From NCBI GenBank assembly GCA_900544825.1, contig UQWP01000022.1:1-45429 (forward strand): DNA of 45,429 nucleotides, written 5' to 3'. Made by a program: the position numbers and the translations under genes. Each line of letters opens with the position of its first letter. Position 1 is the stretch's first letter. Source of the stretch: an uncultured Prevotella sp. (GTDB lineage Bacteria > Bacteroidota > Bacteroidia > Bacteroidales > Bacteroidaceae). The notes beneath the pieces were generated by a model. It was given only the letters and a program-made list of their open reading frames with translations, was not told the origin of the DNA and did not search any database. Shown one piece after another: positions 1-7,036 of the stretch.

Positions 1-24
1 TGCAAGTAGGAGTTTTTGCGAAAA

Positions 25-70
25 AGGGTGCGTCATGGACTTATGACACACCCTCTTTGTTTTTTTTTAG
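25..70 (+). terminator. Intrinsic terminator of a gene left of the window
   Basis: A 12-bp stem with one mismatch (AGGGTGCGTCAT at 25-36 with ATGACACACCCT at 43-54) is followed by CTTTG and a run of nine T. This is a classic rho-independent terminator for a + strand gene that ends before the window. Confidence 0.8.
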
Positions 71-98
71 AAAAACATCTTTTTTCTTCTACGAACGA

Positions 99-123
99 TA
101 CCTTTGCCTTTTATAATAAGGTG
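99..123 (+). promoter_or_regulatory. -7 box TACCTTTG abutting an operator-like motif
   Basis: TACCTTTG (99-106) fits the Bacteroidota -7 consensus TAnnTTTG. It is followed at once by a CCTT...AAGG dyad (107-121) that continues into GTG. The same arrangement occurs at 2383-2409 before the second transport operon. The likely binder is the GntR protein at 1945-2316; this is inference from position and repetition. Confidence 0.5.
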
Positions 124-168
124 ATAATGTTAACATTACGTTAAAGAATGAAAATAATTGCCCAAAAG

Positions 169-200
169 TTTGGAACTTATTGAGAAAAAGCATACCTTTG
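169..200 (+). promoter_or_regulatory. Promoter of the ABC/GntR operon
   Basis: TTTG at 169-172, a 20-nt spacer and TACCTTTG at 193-200 match the Bacteroidota sigma-ABfr promoter. It lies 40 nt upstream of the ATG at 241, so it is the nearest promoter for the exporter operon. Confidence 0.7.
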
Positions 201-240
201 CAGTGTTCTATTGAAGTAGTACACTAAAACATTAAAGATT

Positions 241-1065
241 ATGATACAGATTAAAGACATTGATTTCAGATACCCAGGTAGCAAGCACCTTGTATTTAGA
301 GATTTCTCTTTGGATCTCAAGGAGAACAACATTTATGGCTTGCTCGGTAAGAATGGTACAGGCAAGAGCACCCTGCTCTATCTCATCAGCGGATTGCTCC
401 GCCAGCAACAAGGTACCATTCTCGTGGATGGCATTTCGGCACAAGATCGCAAAGCCGAGATGCTGAAGGACATCTTCATGGTGCCCGAAGAGTTTGAACT
501 GCCCAACGTTTCCCTCGCCACCTACGTGAAGATGAACCAGGAGTTCTATCCTAACTTCTCGCAGGAAGTGCTGGACCGTTGCCTCAAGGATTTTGATTTA
601 CCACTCTCTCTCAAGTTGAACGAACTCTCGATGGGACAGAAGAAGAAGGTATTCATGAGTTTCGCACTCGCCACGGGTACCCGCTTTCTTCTGATGGACG
701 AGCCTACCAATGGTCTCGACATCCCATCGAAGAGCCAGTTCCGTAAGGTCATCGCCAACAACATGACGGAAGACCGCACCCTCATCATCTCTACTCATCA
801 GGTGCACGATGTAGAGTCGTTGCTCGACCACATCATCATCATGAACCAGAGCCAGCTCCTGCTCGACGCATCTATTTCAAACATCTGCGAGAAATACACC
901 TTCGAGTACCGCAACCCACAGGAGATGGACGACACCGTGCTCTACGCCGAGCCAACCCTGCAGGGCAATGCCGCCATCTGCAAGCGACAGGAGGGTGAGC
1001 AGGAAACACAGATGAACCTGGAATTGCTCTTCAATGCAGTAATTAATGGAAAATTAAACGATTAA
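241..1065 (+). CDS. ABC-2 type transporter ATP-binding protein
   Basis: A 274-aa cytoplasmic ATPase that should drive the membrane protein encoded next to it. Walker A is GLLGKNGTGKST (about residues 34-45), the signature is LSMGQKKK in place of LSGGQ, and Walker B is FLLMDEPTNGLD, followed by an H-loop STHQ. The sequence resembles the bacitracin/YtrB-like exporter ATPases. It is the first gene of a three-gene operon with the permease 14 nt downstream and a GntR regulator at the end. In Firmicutes the YtrA regulator sits first; here it is last. The substrate cannot be read from the sequence; peptide antibiotics or lipids are typical for the family. Confidence 0.9.
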   Translation: MIQIKDIDFRYPGSKHLVFRDFSLDLKENNIYGLLGKNGTGKSTLLYLISGLLRQQQGTILVDGISAQDRKAEMLKDIFMVPEEFELPNVSLATYVKMNQEFYPNFSQEVLDRCLKDFDLPLSLKLNELSMGQKKKVFMSFALATGTRFLLMDEPTNGLDIPSKSQFRKVIANNMTEDRTLIISTHQVHDVESLLDHIIIMNQSQLLLDASISNICEKYTFEYRNPQEMDDTVLYAEPTLQGNAAICKRQEGEQETQMNLELLFNAVINGKLND

Positions 1066-1079
1066 ATGATTAGACGATT

Positions 1080-1925
1080 ATGAAAAAGAATCTCGATTTA
1101 AATAGATTAGGAATGGTTATCCGTTGGGATGTATTAAACAACTGGACCTATAATTTGGGAGTCATTGCAGGACTCGCCATCTGTTTTTCAATTGCAAACA
1201 TCATCCGGCTTTACAGAATTAGTGGCTTTATTGCAGCATCCCATGAACTAGATGCCATGACCGACAGTTATAAGAAATCCGCATATATGTTCTTTGGATT
1301 CATTTCTTTTATGGTCATTTACGTATTGGCATCTTGCATCTTCAGAAATATGAAGACCAAGTTACAGCGCGAAAGTTTCCTGATGCTTCCTGCCACTAAC
1401 CTGGAAAAATATGTGGCTCGATTTCTGGTTGTTACCGTTGGTGGTCTTGTGACTTTGCTAGGAGCCTTGGTCATTTCAGATATTATCCAGCTCATCTTTA
1501 GCTTTTTCATCACTCCAGGCTTCCATATCAGCCTTACATGGCCAGTACTCAGCCACACCATTTTTGCCCTTTCACCAATAGACAACTCTTGGCAAACAAT
1601 TCTGGAAGTCTACTCCTTCCTGATATTTGCCCATTCCTTCGCAACCCTGGGAGGAGCCTTCTACCGCAAGTTTCCTGTGCTTCTGACAGCATGTACGGGA
1701 TTGGCACTTTGTCTGATTTTTGGTTATATTATCAACGAACTGGGTAAAGCAGGATGGCTTGATTTCGTAGGAACCTTGCACATCGAAGAGGGTTCTTCAG
1801 CTCAATATTTTGCTGTATTCACCTCGTCGGCAGTATTTCTTGCTTTGGCTGCCTTCAACTATTGGGCATCTTACAAGCTCTTCACCCGCATGCAGGTTAT
1901 CTGCAACAAGTGGATTAACATCTAA
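1080..1925 (+). CDS. ABC-2 type permease
   Basis: A 281-aa polytopic inner-membrane protein. It has about six hydrophobic segments, for example near residues 23-43, 70-90, 115-140, 178-195, 205-220 and 245-265. There is no ATPase motif, so it is the membrane half of the exporter whose ATPase ends 14 nt upstream. Sequence is poorly conserved in such permeases, so the call rests on topology and on the gene order ATPase-permease-GntR. Substrate unknown. Confidence 0.8.
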   Translation: MKKNLDLNRLGMVIRWDVLNNWTYNLGVIAGLAICFSIANIIRLYRISGFIAASHELDAMTDSYKKSAYMFFGFISFMVIYVLASCIFRNMKTKLQRESFLMLPATNLEKYVARFLVVTVGGLVTLLGALVISDIIQLIFSFFITPGFHISLTWPVLSHTIFALSPIDNSWQTILEVYSFLIFAHSFATLGGAFYRKFPVLLTACTGLALCLIFGYIINELGKAGWLDFVGTLHIEEGSSAQYFAVFTSSAVFLALAAFNYWASYKLFTRMQVICNKWINI

Positions 1926-1944
1926 GATTTAAAAATTGAAGATT

Positions 1945-2316
1945 ATGAATTTCAGTAATGATAAAGCAATATACGTACAGATAGCCGAGCGATTGAGCGA
2001 TGAAATCCTGGCGGGCAAGTACAAGGAGGACGAGCGAATACCGAGCGTCAGGGAATACGCCGTACTGCTGGAGGTAAATGCCAACACAACCGTGAAGGCA
2101 TACGACCTGCTTGCCACCGACGAGATCATCTACAACAAGCGAGGCCTGGGCTACTTTGTTTCCGCAGGAGCCAAGAAGCAGATCAAGAAGACCCGCAAGA
2201 AGGAGTTTATGAAAGAAAGACTCCCGGAACTCGCCCGACAGATGCAGCTTCTCGACATCTCCATCGATGAAGTGAAGGAAGAGTTGGAGAAGAATCTCAA
2301 AAAAGTGAAGATATAA
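1945..2316 (+). CDS. GntR-family (YtrA subfamily) transcriptional regulator
   Basis: A 123-aa regulator with an N-terminal winged helix and only a short C-terminal helical tail, the size typical of the YtrA group. Recognisable GntR features are the start NDKAIYVQIAERLSDEILAGKYKEDE, split here as NDKAIYVQIAERL and DEILAGKYKEDE, then IPSVREYA and VNANTTVKAYDLL. I chose the ATG at 1945; reading on upstream only adds a TTG start and three residues. It probably autoregulates the exporter operon, and the repeated motif at 107, 2391, 4530 and 6952 suggests it also controls the MacB-like operon. The last 29 bp of the gene are repeated right after the stop (2318-2345). Confidence 0.88.
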   Translation: MNFSNDKAIYVQIAERLSDEILAGKYKEDERIPSVREYAVLLEVNANTTVKAYDLLATDEIIYNKRGLGYFVSAGAKKQIKKTRKKEFMKERLPELARQMQLLDISIDEVKEELEKNLKKVKI

Positions 2317-2382
2317 AGAAGAATCTCAAAAAGATAAGGATATGATGACACTATTCATTCTCAAAAGCATATTTTTAACTAC

Positions 2383-2409
2383 TATCTTTGCCTTATATAT
2401 AATAAGGTG
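2383..2409 (+). promoter_or_regulatory. -7 box TATCTTTG abutting the shared operator-like motif
   Basis: TATCTTTG (2383-2390) is followed directly by the dyad CCTTAT-ATATA-ATAAGG and GTG (2391-2409). It repeats the arrangement at 99-123. No clear TTTG is visible at -33, which may mean the promoter depends on an activator or is weak. It should drive the MacB-like operon. Confidence 0.55.
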
Positions 2410-2437
2410 GATGTAATCACGTTTTTAAAAAAGAGCT

Positions 2438-2468
2438 ACGCTTGCAACTTTCAGAAGGTTGCAAGCGT
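2438..2468 (+). promoter_or_regulatory. Leader stem-loop of the MacB-like operon
   Basis: A perfect 11-bp inverted repeat (ACGCTTGCAAC / GTTGCAAGCGT) with a 9-nt loop lies in the 5' leader, 39 nt before the ATG at 2508. No T run follows, so it is not an obvious terminator; it may stabilise the leader or act as an attenuator or protein site. Confidence 0.5.
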
Positions 2469-2507
2469 CTAACGTTTTAAATTCATATCAATAAACAAAC
2501 GTATTAT

Positions 2508-3224
2508 ATGTCATTAATTCATCTAAAAGACGTCAACAAGACCTATCAGGGTGCTCAGCCACTCCACGTGCTGAAGGGAATCGACCTCGACATCGAACGT
2601 GGCGAGTTCGTCAGCATCATGGGTGCTTCCGGCTCGGGAAAATCCACCTTATTAAATATATTGGGTATTCTCGACAACTACGATACGGGCGAATACAGAC
2701 TCAATGATGTGCTCATCAAAGACCTCTCGGAAACCCGTGCTGCCGAATACCGCAACAAGATGATCGGCTTCATCTTCCAGTCGTTCAACCTCATCTCGTT
2801 CAAGACGGCGGTGGAAAACGTGGAGCTTCCACTCTTCTACCAGGGCGTGAGCCGCAAGAAGCGCCACGAACTGGCGATGGAATATCTCGAAAAACTGGGC
2901 TTGAAGCAATGGGCCAACCATTATCCTAACGAGATGTCGGGAGGACAGAAGCAGCGTGTAGCCATCGCCCGTGCCCTCATCACCAAACCCGAAATCATCC
3001 TTGCCGATGAGCCTACCGGAGCCCTCGACTCCAAAACGAGCGTGGAAGTGATGGACCTGCTGAAGGAACTGCACCAGAAAGAGGGAATGACCATCGTGGT
3101 GGTAACCCACGAAAGCGGTGTTGCCAACGAGACCGATAAGGTTATCCATATCAAGGACGGACTCATCGGAAGCATCGAAGACAACAGAGACCATCATCTC
3201 GTATCGAAAGACTATGTGAAGTAA
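2508..3224 (+). CDS. MacB/LolD-like ABC transporter ATP-binding protein
   Basis: A 238-aa ATPase with Walker A GASGSGKST, Q-loop FQSFNL, signature MSGGQKQRVAIARAL, Walker B IILADEPTGALDSKT and switch His in VVTHES. This set is typical of the MacB/LolD/FtsE class that energises FtsX-type permeases from the cytoplasm. It is the first gene of a four-gene operon with two MacB-type permeases and a periplasmic adaptor, so it should power a tripartite-style efflux or extrusion pump. Unlike E. coli MacB, the ATPase is a separate protein. No TolC homologue is present in the window. Confidence 0.93.
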   Translation: MSLIHLKDVNKTYQGAQPLHVLKGIDLDIERGEFVSIMGASGSGKSTLLNILGILDNYDTGEYRLNDVLIKDLSETRAAEYRNKMIGFIFQSFNLISFKTAVENVELPLFYQGVSRKKRHELAMEYLEKLGLKQWANHYPNEMSGGQKQRVAIARALITKPEIILADEPTGALDSKTSVEVMDLLKELHQKEGMTIVVVTHESGVANETDKVIHIKDGLIGSIEDNRDHHLVSKDYVK

Positions 3225-3239
3225 CTTTGAACTTGGAAC

Positions 3240-4499
3240 ATGAGAGAATTAATCAAAGAAATATGGAGCACGTCGAAGCGCAACAAGCTCCGCACTTCGC
3301 TTACAGGATTTGCCGTTGCCTGGGGTATCTTCATGCTGATATTCCTGCTGGGCGCTGGCAACGGACTGATTAATGCCCAGTTGCAACAAAGCACCCGATT
3401 CCTTGCCAACTCCATGCGAGTATTCCCGGGCGAAACCTCCAAAGCTTACAAGGGACTGAAGGAAGGCAGAAGCATCACGCTCAACGACAGGGACATCCTC
3501 ATCAGCAACGAGACCTACGGTCAGTACGTGGATGATGTGGGTGGAAGACTGGAACAGTATAACGTGAACATCAACTACGGCGATAATTATGTGGCAAGCC
3601 AGTCATTGGTGGGTGTGGCTCCTACACATCCCAAAATCGACAAGACGGAGCTGATTGCCGGACGATTCATCAACGAAATCGATATGAAGGAGCAGCGCAA
3701 GAATGTGGTGCTGAGCCGAAGCCAGGCCAAGGAACTCTGTAAAGACTACCGTTCGCTGGTAGGCAAGAACGTAAAGATCAGCAACCTCAACTTCCAGGTG
3801 GTGGGAATCTACAAGGATGATGAATCGCGCAACAATACCGATGCCTTCATCGCCTACTCCACCATCAAGACCATCTACGCCAAGGGCGATGATGCAGGAA
3901 GTCTGGAGTTCACCATCAAGAATCTGAAGACCCAGGAGGATAACGAGCAGTTTGAGAAGAACTATCGTGCCAGCATCAACAACAACCACCAGGCTGCCCC
4001 TAATGACGACCGCACCATCTGGCTCTGGAACCGATACATGGACAATATCCAGATGAACCAGGGAATCGCCATCATGCAGACGGCACTCTGGATAGTGGGT
4101 CTGTTCACCCTGCTGAGCGGCATCGTGGGTGTTAGCAACATCATGCTCATCACCGTGAAGGAGCGAACCCGAGAGTTTGGCGTAAGAAAAGCCATCGGTG
4201 CCAAACCTTGGTCGATATTGAAGCTCATCATCACCGAGAGTATCATCATCACCTCGTTCTTCGGCTACATCGGAATGGTCTGCGGCGTGGCGGCAAACGA
4301 AATCATGGACGCAACCATCGGCCACACCACCGTAGATACCGGACTGTTTAAAGCCGCCATGTTTGTGAACCCAACGGTGGGCATCGGCACCTGCATCGGC
4401 GCTACCATTGCCATCGTCATCGCAGGCACCATCGCCGGACTCATCCCAGCCATCAAGGCAGCAAGAATCCGACCGATAGAGGCGCTGAGAGCGGAGTAG
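3240..4499 (+). CDS. MacB-like ABC transporter permease (FtsX family) 1
   Basis: A 419-aa inner-membrane protein with the MacB permease layout: one N-terminal transmembrane segment (about residues 20-42), a large periplasmic MacB_PCD-like domain, then three C-terminal segments (about 280-305, 330-355, 375-405). The motif GVSNIMLITVKERTREFGVRKAIGA is a hallmark of FtsX/MacB permeases; seen here as GVSNIMLITVKERT and FGVRKAIGA. It starts 15 nt after the ATPase gene and probably forms a heterodimer with the next permease. Confidence 0.92.
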   Translation: MRELIKEIWSTSKRNKLRTSLTGFAVAWGIFMLIFLLGAGNGLINAQLQQSTRFLANSMRVFPGETSKAYKGLKEGRSITLNDRDILISNETYGQYVDDVGGRLEQYNVNINYGDNYVASQSLVGVAPTHPKIDKTELIAGRFINEIDMKEQRKNVVLSRSQAKELCKDYRSLVGKNVKISNLNFQVVGIYKDDESRNNTDAFIAYSTIKTIYAKGDDAGSLEFTIKNLKTQEDNEQFEKNYRASINNNHQAAPNDDRTIWLWNRYMDNIQMNQGIAIMQTALWIVGLFTLLSGIVGVSNIMLITVKERTREFGVRKAIGAKPWSILKLIITESIIITSFFGYIGMVCGVAANEIMDATIGHTTVDTGLFKAAMFVNPTVGIGTCIGATIAIVIAGTIAGLIPAIKAARIRPIEALRAE

Positions 4500-4529
4500 T
4501 ATTTAGTGTTTAATGTTTAATTAGGCTTA

Positions 4530-4546
4530 CACCTTATTATATATAG
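4530..4546 (-). promoter_or_regulatory. Third copy of the operator-like motif
   Basis: Read on the - strand this is CTATATATAATAAGGTG, nearly identical to the motif at 2391-2409. It lies in the 55-nt gap between the two permease genes. It may be a binding site for the GntR regulator; this is inference from repetition. Confidence 0.4.
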
Positions 4547-4554
4547 ACTATGCT

Positions 4555-5802
4555 ATGCGATTAGATTTAGATACATATAAAGAAATACTCGACACCATCA
4601 CGAGGAACAAGAGCCGCAGTCTGCTCACGGGCTTCGGCGTGTTCTGGGGCGTGTTTATGCTCATCGCCCTGATGGGTGGCGGACAGGGGTTGAAGGAGAT
4701 GCTGCAAAACAACTTCGCAGGCTTCGCCACCAACACCGCCATCATCTGGGCGCAGAACACCACCAAACCCTACAAGGGATTCAACAAGGGGCGCTCCTGG
4801 CAGATGGAAGAGAAAGACCTGGAGCGACTGCGCCACAGGGTGCCCGAACTCGATGTCATCACCCCGCTGCTCTTCGGAGGCAACAAGTCGGTAGTGTTTG
4901 GCGACAAGAAATTCAGCGGCAGCACGCAGGGCGTGAATCCCGATTACGCCCAGGTTTCCGCACCTAAAATGTTTTACGGCAGATACATCAACGAGATGGA
5001 TGTGCGCCGCCAGCGCAAGGTTTGCGTCATCGGCAAACAGATTTACAAGACCCTCTTCCCCGGCGGCGGTGATCCGTGCGGCAAGAGTGTGCGAGTGGAT
5101 TCCACCTATTACACAGTGGTGGGTGTGGATTACCGCTCGGGAAATGGCATCAACTTCGGCGGTAGAGCCGACGAAACCATCACCATTCCGCAATCCGTGC
5201 TCCGCACCGCCTACAACCGCGGAACCGCCATCGACATCATCGCCACCACCGGAAAGCCGGGCGTGGTGATGAGCAGCATCGCCCAGCGAATGCGTGAAAC
5301 CATAGCCAGGGCTCACTACATCGACCCTTCAGACGAAAAAGGAATCATGGTGTTCAATACAGAGGTACTCTTCCAGATGCTCGACAATCTGTTTAAGGGA
5401 GTCAACTTCCTCATCTGGCTGGTAGGAATCGGCACCCTTCTTGCCGGCGCCATCGGAGTTTCCAACATCATGATGGTAACGGTGAAGGAGCGAACTACCG
5501 AGATAGGCATTCGCCGAGCCATCGGAGCCACGCCGAAGATGATTCTCTCGCAAATCATCTCAGAGAGTATTCTCCTCACCCTGGTGGCAGGCATGAGCGG
5601 CATCATCTTCGGAGTAGCCATCCTGCAGATGCTGGAGATGGCGAACACCACGGATGGCATTCTCACTGCCCACTTCCAGGTAGATTTCTGGACGGCCATC
5701 TCTTCAGCCATCCTCATCTGCATCCTTGGCGGCCTGGCCGGACTTGCCCCAGCCTGGCGAGCCATGAGCATCAAGCCGGTAGATGCAATGAGAGACGAAT
5801 AA
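4555..5802 (+). CDS. MacB-like ABC transporter permease (FtsX family) 2
   Basis: A 415-aa paralogue of the preceding permease with the same layout: N-terminal membrane anchor (about 22-45), periplasmic domain, three C-terminal membrane segments. It carries GVSNIMMVTVKERT and IGIRRAIGATPK in the conserved position. Two different permeases behind one ATPase imply a heterodimeric transporter. GC is visibly high in this gene, like other core genes of the window. Confidence 0.92.
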   Translation: MRLDLDTYKEILDTITRNKSRSLLTGFGVFWGVFMLIALMGGGQGLKEMLQNNFAGFATNTAIIWAQNTTKPYKGFNKGRSWQMEEKDLERLRHRVPELDVITPLLFGGNKSVVFGDKKFSGSTQGVNPDYAQVSAPKMFYGRYINEMDVRRQRKVCVIGKQIYKTLFPGGGDPCGKSVRVDSTYYTVVGVDYRSGNGINFGGRADETITIPQSVLRTAYNRGTAIDIIATTGKPGVVMSSIAQRMRETIARAHYIDPSDEKGIMVFNTEVLFQMLDNLFKGVNFLIWLVGIGTLLAGAIGVSNIMMVTVKERTTEIGIRRAIGATPKMILSQIISESILLTLVAGMSGIIFGVAILQMLEMANTTDGILTAHFQVDFWTAISSAILICILGGLAGLAPAWRAMSIKPVDAMRDE

Positions 5803-5826
5803 AAGAAAATATAAGATATAAAAGAT

Positions 5827-6942
5827 ATGAAAAAGTATTCAAAGTTGATAGTTGCGGCGATAGTCGCCTTGATTTTCATCGGAACCTTCGTGTTCCTTTA
5901 TGAGAAATCACAGCCTAAGCCTGTGGAATATACCGAGTTTACCCCAAAGATGGGCGATGTGTTGAAAACCACGGTGATTACGGGTAAGATTGAGCCTCGC
6001 AACGAGGTGAACGTAAAGCCTCAGATCAGCGGTATCATCACCGAAATCTGCAAGCAGGCAGGCGATTTCGTGCAGGCAGGCGAGGTTATCGCCAAGGTAA
6101 AGGTGATTCCGGATATGGGACAGCTCAGTTCGGCGCAGGCTCGTGTGCGCCTTGCCGAGATTAACCTGAAGCAGGCACAGGTAAACTATGGTCGCGAGGA
6201 ACAGCTCTACAAGAAGCAGCTGGTCAGCGCCGATGAGTTTGATAAGGTAAAGCAGTCGTTGCAGCAGGCTAAAGAGGAGAAGGTTGCCGCCCTGGATGCG
6301 CTCGAAGTAGTTCGTGATGGTGTTTCCAAGAGCAACGCCAGCGCCTCTTCCACCCTCATCCGTTCTACCATTTCGGGAGTTATCCTCGATATTCCTGTCA
6401 AGGTGGGTAACTCCGTAATTCTTGCCAACACCTTTAATGATGGAACCACCATCGCCAGTGTGGCAAACATGAACGACCTCATCTTCCGTGGCAACATCGA
6501 CGAGACAGAGGTGGGCAACCTGGTAGTGGGAATGCCGATGAAGATTACCATCGGAGCAATGCAGGACCTGAAGTTTGATGCCGACCTGGAGTATATTTCT
6601 CCAAAGGCTGTAGAGAACAATGGTGCCAATCAGTTTGAGGTAAAGGCAGCCGTCCGCTCTGTAAAGGGCGGCAAGATCCGTTCCGGCTACAGCGCCAACG
6701 CCGAGATAGTATTATCCAAGGCTCTGAAGGTTCTCACCGTTCCGGAGAGTGCCATCGAGTTCAGCGGCGACAGCACCTTTGTTTATATAGTAAAGGGCAG
6801 CGGCGAGAAGAAGACCTATTCCCGCAAGCAGGTAACCACCGGCTTGAGCGATGGTGTGAACATCGAAATCAAGAAGGGTCTGAGCCTGAAGGACAAGGTA
6901 AGAGGTCCGCAGGTTGTAGCAGATAATAAGGAGGACGAATAA
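5827..6942 (+). CDS. Periplasmic adaptor (HlyD/MacA-like membrane fusion protein)
   Basis: A 371-aa protein with a single N-terminal membrane anchor (about residues 7-25), a biotinyl-lipoyl half motif (VNVKPQISGIITEI, then GDFVQAGEVIAKV), an alpha-helical hairpin (about 95-165, rich in Gln, Glu and Lys), the second lipoyl half (STISGVILDIPVKVGNSV) and beta-barrel domains. This is the MacA-type adaptor linking the MacB-like permeases to an outer-membrane channel encoded elsewhere. It starts 24 nt after the second permease, in the same operon, and ends just before a strong hairpin terminator. Confidence 0.92.
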   Translation: MKKYSKLIVAAIVALIFIGTFVFLYEKSQPKPVEYTEFTPKMGDVLKTTVITGKIEPRNEVNVKPQISGIITEICKQAGDFVQAGEVIAKVKVIPDMGQLSSAQARVRLAEINLKQAQVNYGREEQLYKKQLVSADEFDKVKQSLQQAKEEKVAALDALEVVRDGVSKSNASASSTLIRSTISGVILDIPVKVGNSVILANTFNDGTTIASVANMNDLIFRGNIDETEVGNLVVGMPMKITIGAMQDLKFDADLEYISPKAVENNGANQFEVKAAVRSVKGGKIRSGYSANAEIVLSKALKVLTVPESAIEFSGDSTFVYIVKGSGEKKTYSRKQVTTGLSDGVNIEIKKGLSLKDKVRGPQVVADNKEDE

Positions 6943-6951
6943 TCCTTTCCA

Positions 6952-6969
6952 CATCTTATTATATATAAG
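6952..6969 (-). promoter_or_regulatory. Fourth, weaker copy of the operator-like motif
   Basis: On the - strand it reads CTTATATATAATAAGATG, differing from the 2391 site by one base in the conserved block. It lies directly after the adaptor gene, so the four copies bracket the two transport operons. A role here is uncertain. Confidence 0.3.
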
Positions 6970-6971
6970 CC

Positions 6972-7020
6972 AACGGAGGCATCCTATTCCACTACACATA
7001 GAGATTAGGATGCCTCCGTT
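6972..7020. terminator. Bidirectional terminator between converging operons
   Basis: A perfect 15-bp inverted repeat, AACGGAGGCATCCTA / TAGGATGCCTCCGTT, with a 19-nt loop lies between the end of the + strand adaptor gene and the end of the - strand barrel gene. TTCTTCATTT follows on the + side. Confidence 0.8.
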
Positions 7021-7036
7021 CTTCATTTGAAATATA

